Shown here one piece after another: positions 23,907 through 33,437 of a DNA stretch of 64,000 nucleotides (position 1 is the stretch's first letter; the number at the start of each line of letters is the position of its first letter). The DNA comes from an uncultured Clostridia bacterium (lineage in GTDB: Bacteria > Bacillota > Clostridia > Oscillospirales > Acutalibacteraceae), in contig CANQEU010000003.1 of assembly GCA_947595635.1 (NCBI GenBank), positions 1 to 64,000 on the forward strand. Direction: 5' to 3'. Both the position numbers and the translations under genes were made by a program. Under the pieces are notes generated by a model. That model did not search any database, was not told the origin of the DNA, and saw only the letters and a list, made by a program, of their open reading frames with translations.

Positions 23907-25304
23907 TTACGCCCTGCGCCATTTAATGCCCTCCGGCGTGTCCTCGATAACTATGTTCCTTGCGTTTAGCTCATTTCTTATCGCGTCAGCCGTTGCCCAA
24001 TCCTTTTCCTTTCTTGCCTGCGCTCTTTTTGCTATAAGCTCCTCAATCTCGGCGTCATCGCCGCCGTCCGACTGAGCGCTGTTTCCGCCGTCGAGCAGAG
24101 AAAGCGACAGCACCTTGTCAAATTCGCCTATAAGATAACGCTTTTCCGCGTCGTTTAAATCCGCCTTGAGCACATCATAAAGGCTTGTTATAGCCTGAGC
24201 CGTGTTCAAATCGTTGCTCATAGCCTCGTTAAACGCATCAAGATACGGTCTGCATTTTTCCTCATCTATATCTCCGCTGTCTGACAGAGCCGATATTCTG
24301 CCGACAAGCTTTGCATAAGCCTTAGCAACATTGTCAAGGCTTTCAAAGCTAAAGGTGAGAGGCTTGCGATAATGCGACTGCAAGCAGAACATTCTGTAAA
24401 CAAGAGGGTTATACCCCTTTTCCTCAAGCAGTGAAACCGTAAGGAAATCGCCCTTGGACTTGCTCATCTTTCCCCTCGCGTCGTTTAAATGCAAAACATG
24501 GAACCAGTATTTGCACCACGGATGCCCGAGATACGCCTCGCTTTGCGCTATTTCATTCGTATGATGCGGAAATGCGTTGTCTATTCCGCCGCAGTGAATA
24601 TCAAGGTGTTCTCCAAGGTTTTTAATTGATATTGCGGAGCACTCTATATGCCAACCGGGATACCCGTAGCCCCACGGGCTTTCCCATTTAAGCTCCTGGT
24701 CGTCAAATTTAGATTTCGTGAACCAAAGAACAAAGTCAGCCTTATTTCGCTTGTTGCCGTCCTCCTCTACGCTGTCGCGCACGCCGACCGCAAGATCCTC
24801 CTCGCTTTGATTGCCGAAAACATAATAGCTTTCAAGCCTTGAGGTGTCAAAATATACGTTTCCTCCTGCCTGATACGCATAGCCCTTTTTGAGCAGTTCG
24901 TCTATCATCTCAATAAACGAATCTATACAGCCTGTCGCCGGTTCGATTATATCCGGCTTTTTGATATTAAGCTTTTTGCAGTCGTCAAAGAACGCGTCGG
25001 TGTAAAATTTTGCTATTTCGAGCACTGTTTTATGCTCTCTCTTTGCTCCTGAAAGCATTTTATCCTCGCCGGTGTCGCCGTCGCTTGAAAGGTGTCCTAC
25101 ATCGGTAATATTCATTGCCCTTGTAACATCGTAGCCGAGAAAGCGCAGCTGCTTTTCAAGAATATCCTCCATTATGTATGTGCGCAGGTTGCCTATGTGC
25201 GCATAGTGATATACCGTCGGTCCGCAGGTATACATTTTTACCTTGCCCTGCTCATACGGTATAAACTCCTGCTTTGTCTGTCCCAGCGTGTTATATAGCT
25301 GCAT
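23907..25304 (-). CDS. cysS: Cysteine--tRNA ligase
   Basis: It charges tRNA-Cys. The protein is 465 aa, the usual length. The HIGH-type motif is YAHIGNLRTY near residue 35 and the KMSKS loop is GKMSKSKGDF near 278. Zinc ligands fit CGPTVYHYAH, then WHIECSAIS and HHTNEIAQ. The N-terminus MQLYNTLGQTKQEF is typical. It is the last gene of the recA-recX-rimO-pgsA-cysS run, 69 bp after pgsA. No T-box is seen in that gap. Confidence 0.97.
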   Translation of the reverse strand: MQLYNTLGQTKQEFIPYEQGKVKMYTCGPTVYHYAHIGNLRTYIMEDILEKQLRFLGYDVTRAMNITDVGHLSSDGDTGEDKMLSGAKREHKTVLEIAKFYTDAFFDDCKKLNIKKPDIIEPATGCIDSFIEMIDELLKKGYAYQAGGNVYFDTSRLESYYVFGNQSEEDLAVGVRDSVEEDGNKRNKADFVLWFTKSKFDDQELKWESPWGYGYPGWHIECSAISIKNLGEHLDIHCGGIDNAFPHHTNEIAQSEAYLGHPWCKYWFHVLHLNDARGKMSKSKGDFLTVSLLEEKGYNPLVYRMFCLQSHYRKPLTFSFESLDNVAKAYAKLVGRISALSDSGDIDEEKCRPYLDAFNEAMSNDLNTAQAITSLYDVLKADLNDAEKRYLIGEFDKVLSLSLLDGGNSAQSDGGDDAEIEELIAKRAQARKEKDWATADAIRNELNARNIVIEDTPEGIKWRRA

Positions 25305-25373
25305 AACATATCTCCCTTTAATAACAAGTCTTTTAATAATGCCGATTTAATCGCCTGTGCGCCGTTCGGTGCT

Positions 25374-25943
25374 TTATTTTTGCTTTATAAATTCAATGTT
25401 TTCCTTTATATATATTGCGCCGGAGATGACCGTAAGAATTACCGAAATCCATATTAACACCCGAACCGTCACATCAACGGCGAATGCCCCGACGCCGCCA
25501 AGCTGTAACAGCTCAAGCAAATACTTAAGCAGCAGTGTGGCTATAATCGCCGCAATTTGACTTACCGTCTTAGCCTTGCCCCACATATTTGCGGCAACTA
25601 CCTTTCCGCCCGACGCGGCGACAAGCCTTATAGACGTCACAGCAAATTCTCTGAACAAAACTATTATAATCGGAACACAGCCTATATAGCCAAGCTGTAT
25701 AAAGCACAGAAACGCCGAAATAACCAGAATTTTATCCGCAAGCGGGTCGGCAAATTTCCCAAACGAGGTTATCTGATTATTCTTTCTTGCAAGTCTGCCG
25801 TCAAAATAGTCTGTTATCGAGGCGGCGGAAAAAAGAACCGCCGCAATCAAAAGCCTGTGCGGAATAAATTCGAAAAGCAGTACCGCAACAAAAAAAGGCA
25901 CAAGAATTATTCTTAATATAGTAAGCTTATTTGGAGTGTTCAT
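25374..25943 (-). CDS. pgsA: CDP-diacylglycerol--glycerol-3-phosphate 3-phosphatidyltransferase
   Basis: This membrane enzyme makes phosphatidylglycerol phosphate. The protein is 189 aa with about five hydrophobic segments. The CDP-alcohol phosphatidyltransferase signature is visible around residues 45-70: DYFDGRLARKNNQITSFGKF followed by ADPLADK (pattern D..DG.AR...G...D...D). It lies 19 bp after rimO, a common rimO-pgsA pairing in Clostridia. Confidence 0.93.
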   Translation of the reverse strand: MNTPNKLTILRIILVPFFVAVLLFEFIPHRLLIAAVLFSAASITDYFDGRLARKNNQITSFGKFADPLADKILVISAFLCFIQLGYIGCVPIIIVLFREFAVTSIRLVAASGGKVVAANMWGKAKTVSQIAAIIATLLLKYLLELLQLGGVGAFAVDVTVRVLIWISVILTVISGAIYIKENIEFIKQK

Positions 25944-25962
25944 ATAATTCCCCGATTTCTTT

Positions 25963-27294
25963 TTATTGCTCCATAATTCCTATTGGGTCGCAGGCAAGAC
26001 AATCTTCTATTCTGACCCTTACAAGCTCGCCCTCCCGAGGTGCTCTTCCGTCGGACGTGAAAAAGATTTTTCCGTCAACATCAGGAGCGTCCGCCGCGCT
26101 TCTGCCAAAATAGCATTCTGCATAGCGGTCGAAGCCCTCAACAAGCACCTCTACGGTCTTTCCCTTAAGCCCTTGACAATAATCATACATTATGCCCTGC
26201 TGCTGCTCCATAATTATGTCCTGCCGGCGCAGCTTAACGGCCTCGTCAATCTGATTTTCCATCAAGGCGGCTGCGGTGCCCTCCTCCTGAGAATAAGCAA
26301 AACAGCCAAGACGCTCAAACCTTACGCTGTCAACAAAGTCTGACAGCTCCTCAAAATCATCTTCGCTTTCGCCCGGAAAGCCTGTCATAAGGGTAGTCCT
26401 GAGAACAACTCCCGGTATCTTTTCTCTTATCTTCTTTATAAGCGACTCAAGCCATTTTCTGTCGCCTGTGCGGTTCATCGCCTTTAAAACGCTTTCGCTG
26501 CAATGCTGAATAGGAATATCTATGTAATTAAGTATTTTATCATTTTCAGCTATCGTGTCAAGCAAATCATCGGTGATTCTGTCGGGATAACAATAAAGCA
26601 GCCTTATCCATTTTATTCCGTCTATCTTGACAAGCTCCTTCAAAAGTCTGTCAAGCGACGGCTTGCCGTAAATATCCTCGCCGTATCTTGTAGTATCCTG
26701 AGCAATTATAATAAGCTCCTTTACGCCGTTTTCGGCAAGACGTTTTGCCTCGTCTAAAAGCTTTTCAATCTCTCGGCTGCGAAAACGACCCCTTATTAGC
26801 GGTATCGCGCAGTAGCTGCAGCAGTTGTCACAGCCCTCAGATATTTTTAAATAAGCATAATAAAACGGCGTGCTTTGCAGCCTGCCGCCCTCAAGCGGAA
26901 GGCAGAGCTTATCGGGAAATGCCGTTTTCTTTTTTCCGTTTAAAACATCCCTGACAGTTTCGGCTATATTTGCGTTATCGCCGATTCCGACGACCGCGTC
27001 TACCTCATAAAGCTCCCTCATTACCTCGTCCTTATATCTCTGCGCAAGACAGCCGGTAACTATGATAGCCTTGAGCTTGCCCTCTTTTTTCAGCTCGGCA
27101 AGCTCCAATATTTCGTCAATGCTCTCCTGCTTTGCCTGCTCGATAAAGCCGCAGGTGTTTACTATAGCAACATCGGCAAGCGAAGCCTCGTTTACTATCT
27201 GATAGCCTGCCTGCCGCAGAGTGAACAGAAGCATCTCGGCGTCGACCTGATTTTTTGCACAGCCAAGACTGACCATACCTATTTTTATCGGCAT
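25963..27294 (-). CDS. rimO: Ribosomal protein uS12 methylthiotransferase
   Basis: This radical-SAM enzyme methylthiolates the conserved Asp of ribosomal protein S12. The protein is 443 aa. The N-terminal MTTase domain has SLGCAKNQVDAE and further cluster Cys in NTCGFIEQAK and VTGCLAQRY. The radical SAM core has CDNCCSYC (CxxxCxxC). The C-terminal TRAM domain begins near GKTVEVLVEGF. It starts 4 bp after recX. Confidence 0.95.
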   Translation of the reverse strand: MPIKIGMVSLGCAKNQVDAEMLLFTLRQAGYQIVNEASLADVAIVNTCGFIEQAKQESIDEILELAELKKEGKLKAIIVTGCLAQRYKDEVMRELYEVDAVVGIGDNANIAETVRDVLNGKKKTAFPDKLCLPLEGGRLQSTPFYYAYLKISEGCDNCCSYCAIPLIRGRFRSREIEKLLDEAKRLAENGVKELIIIAQDTTRYGEDIYGKPSLDRLLKELVKIDGIKWIRLLYCYPDRITDDLLDTIAENDKILNYIDIPIQHCSESVLKAMNRTGDRKWLESLIKKIREKIPGVVLRTTLMTGFPGESEDDFEELSDFVDSVRFERLGCFAYSQEEGTAAALMENQIDEAVKLRRQDIIMEQQQGIMYDYCQGLKGKTVEVLVEGFDRYAECYFGRSAADAPDVDGKIFFTSDGRAPREGELVRVRIEDCLACDPIGIMEQ

Positions 27295-27298
27295 ATTA

Positions 27299-27910
27299 TC
27301 AATACTCCTCTTCGGTGTATTCCTCTAAAACGGCGTGTATATCGCTCCAGCTGTACCCCATCCTTTGCAGTGCTCCAACCGTTTTTTTCACACCCTTTTC
27401 ATCGTTTAGATACCTTGCATATTTTCTCTCGACTAAAGACCTTATATTTTCCTTCGGGTCAAATTCAAGCTCCTGCAAAACATCATCTATTATATCGCTC
27501 TCAACGCCCTTTTCAAACAGCTTTTGCTTTACGCCTCTTAAAGACAGGTGCTTTATATTTACAAGCTGTTCCGCATAATGTCTGGCAAAGCGCTCGTCGT
27601 CGATAAAGCCGAGCTCCTCCATTTTTTCAACGGCATATTCCGCCGCAGACTCGTCCTGAGTTCTTTTTAGCTTTATTAGAAGCTCCTTTTTTGTGTGATC
27701 CCGAAATCCGAGAAGATAAAGCGCCTTTTCCTTTGCCCTTCTATGCTCCGATTCAATAACAAGACGGTGAAGCTGCCCGTCGTCAAGGCTTACCCCCCTG
27801 CGTATTCCCTGTTCGAGCAAGACCCTGCTGTCAAGGGTAAACGCAAGCTCGCCGTCTATGTATAAATCGCTTAAATATTTTTTCTTTTTTACAACATCGG
27901 TGACCTGCAT
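27299..27910 (-). CDS. recX: RecA regulator RecX
   Basis: It modulates RecA filaments. The protein is 203 aa, helical, with RecX three-helix repeats: ALYLLGFRDHTKKELLIKL, EKMEELGFIDDERFARHYAE and LSLRGVKQKLFEKGV. Its start shares one base with the recA stop codon, so translation is probably coupled. Confidence 0.9.
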   Translation of the reverse strand: MQVTDVVKKKKYLSDLYIDGELAFTLDSRVLLEQGIRRGVSLDDGQLHRLVIESEHRRAKEKALYLLGFRDHTKKELLIKLKRTQDESAAEYAVEKMEELGFIDDERFARHYAEQLVNIKHLSLRGVKQKLFEKGVESDIIDDVLQELEFDPKENIRSLVERKYARYLNDEKGVKKTVGALQRMGYSWSDIHAVLEEYTEEEY

Positions 27911-29103
27911 CAGTCTTCAACCAGAATATCTATATTCGCCTTTTTCTCGGCTACGGATTTTCTCTTTGCAGCCCTTTCGTCATCGGGCGACGGCTCGTCT
28001 ATTGAGTTATCTTCGGCAGCGTCACGCTCGGCGTCATCGCCCTTTCCGGTCTTTGACTTTCCGACTCTCTTGTCTATTTTTTCTATATTCTCAAGCAGCT
28101 TGCCCTCTATCTCCTTTGCAAGCTCCGGATTACCCTCAAGAAGCTGCCTTACGTTGTCGCGTCCCTGTCCGAGCCTTGTGCCGTCATAGCTGAACCATGC
28201 CCCGCTCTTGTTTATTACGTCAGCCTCCACAGCGAGGTCAAGCAGCTCTCCGCTTCTTGAAATTCCCTTGCCGTACATTATATCAAACTCCGCCTCCTTA
28301 AACGGCGGCGCAACCTTATTCTTAACGACCTTTGCCTTTGTGCGTGAACCGATTATCTCACCGCTCGACTTTCCGCCTGCCTTCAGGGTCTCCTTCTTGC
28401 GAATGTCTATTCTTACAGATGAATAGAATTTGAGCGCGCGTCCGCCCGGAGTAACCTCGGGATTGCCGTAAACTATGCCCACCTTTTCACGAAGCTGGTT
28501 TATGAATATGGCAACGCAGTTTGATTTTGATATTGCGCCGGCAAGCTTTCTGAGCGCCTGCGACATAAGCCTTGCCTGGACTCCAACGTGGGAATCGCCC
28601 ATTTCGCCCTCTATCTCCTGCTTTGTAACAAGCGCGGCTACCGAATCGAGAACAATTACGTCTATAGCGCCGGAGCGCACGAGCGCCTCGGTTATTTCAA
28701 GCGCCTGCTCGCCTGTGTCCGGCTGGGAAACAAGCAGAGAATCAATATCAACTCCGAGCGCCTCGGCATAAACCGGATCGAGAGCGTGCTCAACGTCTAT
28801 AAACGCGACATTTCCGCCGTTTTTCTGACCCTCGGCTATGCAGTGCAGAGAAAGCGTTGTTTTACCGGAGGATTCGGGCCCGAATATTTCTACAATTCTT
28901 CCGCGCGGCAGTCCGCCGATGCCAAGCGCTATGTCAAGCGACAGGCTTCCTGTTGATATATGCTCAACATTGAGCGAGCTGTTCTGCCCCAAGCGCATAA
29001 TAGCGCCCTTGCCATATTGCTTTTCTATTTGGCTCAGCGCCGTTTCAAGAGCCTTTTGCTTTTTATCTTCATTTTTAACATCCTGCTTTTTTTCCTGTGC
29101 CAT
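27910..29103 (-). CDS. recA: Recombinase A
   Basis: This is the ATP-dependent strand-exchange protein and SOS co-protease. The protein is 397 aa. Walker A is [10 protein letters not shown] (~66). [11 protein letters not shown] and [11 protein letters not shown] followed by [13 protein letters not shown] are the Walker B and L2-region motifs. The C-terminal tail of ~60 residues is unusually charged ([20 protein letters not shown] and following), longer than in many RecA proteins. A promoter and a LexA-like box lie upstream. It heads the recA-recX-rimO-pgsA-cysS operon. Confidence 0.97.
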   Translation of the reverse strand: MAQEKKQDVKNEDKKQKALETALSQIEKQYGKGAIMRLGQNSSLNVEHISTGSLSLDIALGIGGLPRGRIVEIFGPESSGKTTLSLHCIAEGQKNGGNVAFIDVEHALDPVYAEALGVDIDSLLVSQPDTGEQALEITEALVRSGAIDVIVLDSVAALVTKQEIEGEMGDSHVGVQARLMSQALRKLAGAISKSNCVAIFINQLREKVGIVYGNPEVTPGGRALKFYSSVRIDIRKKETLKAGGKSSGEIIGSRTKAKVVKNKVAPPFKEAEFDIMYGKGISRSGELLDLAVEADVINKSGAWFSYDGTRLGQGRDNVRQLLEGNPELAKEIEGKLLENIEKIDKRVGKSKTGKGDDAERDAAEDNSIDEPSPDDERAAKRKSVAEKKANIDILVED

Positions 29104-29150
29104 AATAAGTTCCCTCCGATATACTGAATTTAATGAAATTTTACTCTGTA

Positions 29151-29179
29151 ATTATACCGTAACGACGGCAAAAAAGCAA
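29151..29179 (-). promoter_or_regulatory. recA promoter
   Basis: On the minus strand, TTGCTT (29174-29179) and TATAAT (29151-29156) are separated by 17 bp, 48 bp upstream of the recA ATG. Confidence 0.72.
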
Positions 29180-29186
29180 TAAAATG

Positions 29187-29200
29187 AGAACATCTTTTCG
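29187..29200. promoter_or_regulatory. Candidate LexA (SOS) box upstream of recA
   Basis: AGAACATCTTTTCG matches the Firmicute LexA consensus CGAACATATGTTCG at 11 of 14 positions, counted by eye. It lies 7 bp upstream of the recA -35. Right-half symmetry is imperfect, so this is tentative. Confidence 0.45.
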
Positions 29201-29213
29201 ATAGAAGCGCAGC

Positions 29214-30080
29214 TTAGAACGGTTTATCGGACAGTCGTTTATTATATCCGAAAATACACCGCTTTATATTCTGATAATCAAGCCTGTAATCTATATTTTC
29301 ATAGCCGTGCTGCCGCATTATCTCCTCTACCTGTTCGTATTGACCTTCTCCTATTTCATAGCAGAGCATTCCACCGTATTTAAGCTTTTTTGTATATTCG
29401 TCCGTAATGGCTCTGTAGAATAAAAGACCGTCCTCGCCGCCGTCAAGGGCGCTTTTCGGCTCGCGCCTGACCTCTCTTTGCAGGGCGGGAATCTCGCCGC
29501 TTTTTATATACGGCGGATTTGAAATTACAAGGTCAAGCGAATTATCATCAAATAACGAGCCGCCCGAAAGCACATCCGCCTTATGTGCCTTTACGTTATA
29601 AGCCCCGTTATATTCTATATTCCTTTCAAGATAGGCAAACGCACCGTCATAAAGCTCCACGGCGGCAACACGGCAGTCAAGCTCTTTTCCAAGCGTAACG
29701 GCAATCGCTCCGCTGCCGGCACACAAATCGGCTATTTCAAGTCCGCTTCTTCCCCTCAGGGCTTGTATTGCGGCGTTCACCGCGCAGGCGGTATCCTCAC
29801 GCGGGATAAGCACACCCTCGCCAACGAAAAATTCCCTGTTCATAAACTGCCATTTCCCAAGAATATATTGCAGCGGCTCACCGTCCGCCCTTCTTTTTGC
29901 AAGCTTGAAAAACAGCGCCTCGCCGTCCTTGTCGGCTTCGTCGTTTCCCCTTATTATAAGGGCGTGCCTGTCGACTGAAAACACCTCTTCAAGAAGGCAT
30001 AATGCGTCAAAGGCAGGCGCATCCGCACCCGCCTGTTCAAATTTTGATTTTGTTTGCCTATACAGCTCGTTATACGTCAT
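29214..30080 (-). CDS. prmC: Peptide chain release factor N5-glutamine methyltransferase
   Basis: It methylates the GGQ glutamine of release factors. The protein is 288 aa: an N-terminal helical domain, then a Rossmann fold with SAM motif ADLCAGSGAIAV (~117) and the catalytic NPPYI (~192). Its start shares one base with the stop of the DUF1385 gene, so the two are cotranscribed. The release-factor gene prfA, often adjacent, is not in this window. Confidence 0.95.
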   Translation of the reverse strand: MTYNELYRQTKSKFEQAGADAPAFDALCLLEEVFSVDRHALIIRGNDEADKDGEALFFKLAKRRADGEPLQYILGKWQFMNREFFVGEGVLIPREDTACAVNAAIQALRGRSGLEIADLCAGSGAIAVTLGKELDCRVAAVELYDGAFAYLERNIEYNGAYNVKAHKADVLSGGSLFDDNSLDLVISNPPYIKSGEIPALQREVRREPKSALDGGEDGLLFYRAITDEYTKKLKYGGMLCYEIGEGQYEQVEEIMRQHGYENIDYRLDYQNIKRCIFGYNKRLSDKPF

Positions 30081-31045
30081 TATTTTGTTATCAGGTCTTC
30101 GCCGTTTTCGGGAATAACCGCCTCCATAGCTTTAATTGCGACCTCTATCATTTTATCGTCAGGCTCTTTTGTTGTAATTCTCTGCGCCCAAAGTCCCGGT
30201 GCGGCTATTATCCTTGTCAGCCTGTTGTCGTGTTTGCCGCACAGCTTTATAAGCTCATAGCCGCCTCCGCATGATATTGGCAGGAGAAGTATTTTTACCG
30301 CCGAACGCAAAAACGGATTTGCTATGTGTATAAAAAGTCCTATTATTACGCCGACTATTATCATAATAACCATAAAGCTTGTGCCGCACCTTGGGTGAAA
30401 GCGCCTTTGTTTTCTGACATTATCGACTGTAAGCGGAAGCTCGTTTTCATAACAGAATATTGTTTTGTGCTCCGCCCCGTGATACATAAATACCCTTTTC
30501 ATATCGGACATTTGGGATACAACAACGATATACACAAGAAACAGAGCTATTCTCATAACGCCCTCTATAAGACTTCTTGCAAGCCACGAATCGTGGAATT
30601 GAGGCGATATGTAATTAGTTAAATCGAAAATCGCGCTTGGAGCAACGAAAAATAAAAGCACGGCAAGAGCCACGCCCAAAACAGCGGCGACTACCATTAA
30701 TATCTTCATAAATTTATCGCCGAGCTTTTCATCTATCCACTTTTCAAGCCTTGACGGCTCCTCGTCGTCCTCCGGCACGCTCTCTATCGCCTTGTCAGCC
30801 GAAAGCATCAGCGCCTTGTAGCTTAAGCGCATTGAGTCGATAAGTCCGGCAATCCCCCTGAAAAACGGAACGCGAAAGATTTTGAATTTTTGCGTAAGTC
30901 CCTTAAACTCTATATCCTCGGTATATATCTCTTCCTCACCGGTGCGAACGGCAACCGTGGTTTTTTTCGGGCCTCTCATCATAATTCCCTCTATCAGCGC
31001 GGAGCCGCCGATTGAGGTTATTCTTTTTGTATCGTATTTTGACAT
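30080..31045 (-). CDS. DUF1385 membrane protein (YqhQ-like)
   Basis: The protein is 321 aa, conserved in Firmicutes but without a proven role. The N-terminal block GGSALIEGIMMRGPKK is the family hallmark. Two helix pairs follow (MKILMVVAAVLGVALAVLLFF; MRIALFLVYIVVV), then FMYHGAEHKTI and HPRCGTSFMVIMIIVGVIIG with possible metal-binding His/Cys. GGAAAGGAAAAGG precedes the ATG. Pairing with prmC is common in Clostridia. Confidence 0.88.
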   Translation of the reverse strand: MSKYDTKRITSIGGSALIEGIMMRGPKKTTVAVRTGEEEIYTEDIEFKGLTQKFKIFRVPFFRGIAGLIDSMRLSYKALMLSADKAIESVPEDDEEPSRLEKWIDEKLGDKFMKILMVVAAVLGVALAVLLFFVAPSAIFDLTNYISPQFHDSWLARSLIEGVMRIALFLVYIVVVSQMSDMKRVFMYHGAEHKTIFCYENELPLTVDNVRKQRRFHPRCGTSFMVIMIIVGVIIGLFIHIANPFLRSAVKILLLPISCGGGYELIKLCGKHDNRLTRIIAAPGLWAQRITTKEPDDKMIEVAIKAMEAVIPENGEDLITK

Positions 31046-31182
31046 AGCCTTTTCCTTTCCGCATATTTTAAAGAAAATGTTAAACCGTCTGCTTTTAAAG
31101 CCGCGCCTTAATTCAGGGCATTAAAATATACAGCAGTTTATTAATTCTGATTATTTTACCGACCGACTGCTTCAGCAGCAGG

Positions 31183-32637
31183 TCATATTCCAACCTCTGT
31201 GCCGTCGTCGTCCTTTAAAACAGGGAATACAAGCGTTACGGTCGTGCCTATTCCCTCTGTGCTTTCAATCGTCAAAGAACCGTTGTGAAGCTGCATTATT
31301 TCATCGGCAACGGCAAGACCTATTCCGCTTCCCCTGATAGTTTGATTTGCCTTGTAGAATTTTTCCTTTATTCTCGGCAGATGCTCAGAAGGAATGCCGC
31401 AGCCGTTGTCGCTGATAGTAATGGTGACATTGTCGCTGTCGCTTGTGACCTGAATGCCTATAACTCCGCTTGCCGGAGTATATTTGAGCGCGTTGTCGAT
31501 TATGTTTATAAACACCTGCTTTATCCTGTTTTTGTCACCCATAACCGGAGGAATAAAGTCCGGCTCGTCATAAAGCAGATGCTTGCTTTCGCTCAACGCA
31601 CGCTCCCTGAGCATATATATAGCCTCGTCAAGCTCGGCAAGAAGGTCTATCTTATCCATCATAAGCTGCATTCTGCCCTCTTGTATTCTTGAAAAATCCA
31701 GCAGCTCCTCAACTATTCCCGTAAGTCTTTCCGATTCGCCCACTATAACGCTCATACCCTTATTCATTATCATAGGGTCATAGGAATCAACGTCCCTCAT
31801 TGTTTCCGCCCATCCCTTTATCGCTGTCAGGGGGGTTCTGAGCTCATGCGAAACAGAGGAAATGAAGTCGTTTTTCAATTTTTCTGCCGCCGCAAGCTCG
31901 CTTGCCATATAATTTATACTGTCGCTCAAATCACCTATTTCATCGTCATACATTTTATCGACAGTTGTTTCAAAATCGCCGCCGGCAATTCTTCTTGCCG
32001 TTTCGGACATTTCACGCACAGGTATTACTATCGAGCGTATGAAGTATGCGCCGGAATTAATTATAAAATAAACTATAACAAGGGAAGCGAATATTATAGC
32101 CGACACCGAAACAAAAATTTTTCTGTTTGCCGCCTCAAGCGACACAATATAGCGCACCGCGCCGATAGACTCTCCGCCCGTCGTTTCAATGACTCTTGTA
32201 ACAGCCATAACGCTTTCGCCGCTGTTTAGCTTTCCTGTCCATACGGCATATTTATCTTCGCTCTCCAATGCGCTTTCATAGTCCGGCATAGCCTCGTTTT
32301 CGTCGGGGAAAAATCCGGTTGACGTAATGATTATCTCGCCGTCGGCGCTTATAACAAGCAGCTCCATAAGCTCCTTGTCAGGGAACGCCGCGACATAGCT
32401 TCTTGCTGTTTGAGCAAAGCTGTCGCTGTCAGCCGAAAGATAATATGTACCGAAAAAGTTTACAAGCTCGTTGCTTCGCGCCGATATTGTCTGCTGAATG
32501 CCTCCGTAATAAAAGTTCCTTATGGCAAAGGAAAGCGAAACAATAAGGGCGACTATAATCAATATAAATACTCCGAGCGTATTTACGATCCAGCGCTTTG
32601 TTATACTTCCCTTGCGCCATTTTGCAAGTCTTTTCAT
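31183..32637 (-). CDS. Sensor histidine kinase (HAMP-HisKA-HATPase)
   Basis: The protein is 484 aa: helix at ~16-43, an extracytoplasmic domain of ~130 residues, second helix ~175-200, HAMP (VREMSETARRIAGG), phosphoacceptor His in SSVSHELRTPLTAIKGW, N box NALKYTPASG, and G box GSGIGLAVADEIM. It lies 38 bp after its response regulator and ends the trmB-lipoprotein-regulator-kinase run. The co-transcribed lipoprotein with FG-GAP-like motifs may be a sensor partner; that is inference. Confidence 0.92.
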   Translation of the reverse strand: MKRLAKWRKGSITKRWIVNTLGVFILIIVALIVSLSFAIRNFYYGGIQQTISARSNELVNFFGTYYLSADSDSFAQTARSYVAAFPDKELMELLVISADGEIIITSTGFFPDENEAMPDYESALESEDKYAVWTGKLNSGESVMAVTRVIETTGGESIGAVRYIVSLEAANRKIFVSVSAIIFASLVIVYFIINSGAYFIRSIVIPVREMSETARRIAGGDFETTVDKMYDDEIGDLSDSINYMASELAAAEKLKNDFISSVSHELRTPLTAIKGWAETMRDVDSYDPMIMNKGMSVIVGESERLTGIVEELLDFSRIQEGRMQLMMDKIDLLAELDEAIYMLRERALSESKHLLYDEPDFIPPVMGDKNRIKQVFINIIDNALKYTPASGVIGIQVTSDSDNVTITISDNGCGIPSEHLPRIKEKFYKANQTIRGSGIGLAVADEIMQLHNGSLTIESTEGIGTTVTLVFPVLKDDDGTEVGI

Positions 32638-32675
32638 TTCGCTCCCCCTTTCCCTTTATTTCATCTCTTATCAGC

Positions 32676-33398
32676 TCATCTTGAGCTTCTCTTGTTTTCC
32701 GCGTCCCACTTGTAGCCAAGTCCCCACACGGTTACTATATATTTTGGATTGCTCGGCTCGTCCTCTATCTTCATTCGCAGCCGGCGTATATTAACATCGA
32801 CGATTTTTTCCTCGCCGACATACGCCTCTCCCCATACGTGATTCAGAATATCGGTTCTGTCAAGCGCAACGCCGGGATTGGAAAAAAAGTATTCCATTAT
32901 CTGAAACTCCACCTGGGTAAGCTCTATCATTTTTCCGTTTTTAAGCAGAGCACGGTTTCTGAGATTCAGGATAAAATCGCCAGACTCAAGCTCTTCCTTG
33001 TAGCTGGTTTTGTTTCTCTCCTGAGCGAGCATAACACGGCGGTGCAAAGAATCTACCCTCGCGACAAGCTCCGACGGGCTGAACGGCTTTGTTACATAAT
33101 CGTCCGCCCCAAGCATAAGGCCCGTTACCTTGTCCATCTCCTGCGTTTTTGCCGTGAGCATAATAATGCCTATTCCGCCGTTTCTGCTTCTAAGCTCCTT
33201 GCAGACGGTAAAGCCGTCTATTCCCGGCATCATTATATCAAGAATCGCAACGTCAAAATCGCCGCCGTGCTCCTCATATTTTTTCAGAGCGTCCTCGCCG
33301 CAGTTTGCCTCAACAACATTGTAGCCGGCTCTTGTAAGGTTAATGACCACAAAGTCACGGATAACGGCTTCATCCTCGCATACAAGTATTTTTTTCAT
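32676..33398 (-). CDS. OmpR-family response regulator
   Basis: The protein is 240 aa from ATG 33398 (AAGGTGG upstream; begins MKKILVCEDEAVIRDF); the track start at 33434 is in leader sequence. The phosphorylated Asp is in DVAILDIMMPGIDG and the conserved Lys in YVTKPFSPSE. The winged-helix domain has LTQVEFQIMEYFFSNPG and KIVDVNIRRLRMKI. Its partner is the kinase immediately downstream. Confidence 0.94.
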   Translation of the reverse strand: MKKILVCEDEAVIRDFVVINLTRAGYNVVEANCGEDALKKYEEHGGDFDVAILDIMMPGIDGFTVCKELRSRNGGIGIIMLTAKTQEMDKVTGLMLGADDYVTKPFSPSELVARVDSLHRRVMLAQERNKTSYKEELESGDFILNLRNRALLKNGKMIELTQVEFQIMEYFFSNPGVALDRTDILNHVWGEAYVGEEKIVDVNIRRLRMKIEDEPSNPKYIVTVWGLGYKWDAENKRSSR

Positions 33399-33437
33399 TT
33401 CAGCCACCTTCTTTAATAATATATAATAATACAAATT

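Noticed and set aside
25305-25373. T-box leader for cysS
   Set aside because: The gap is only 69 bp and has no T-box sequence or antiterminator fold.
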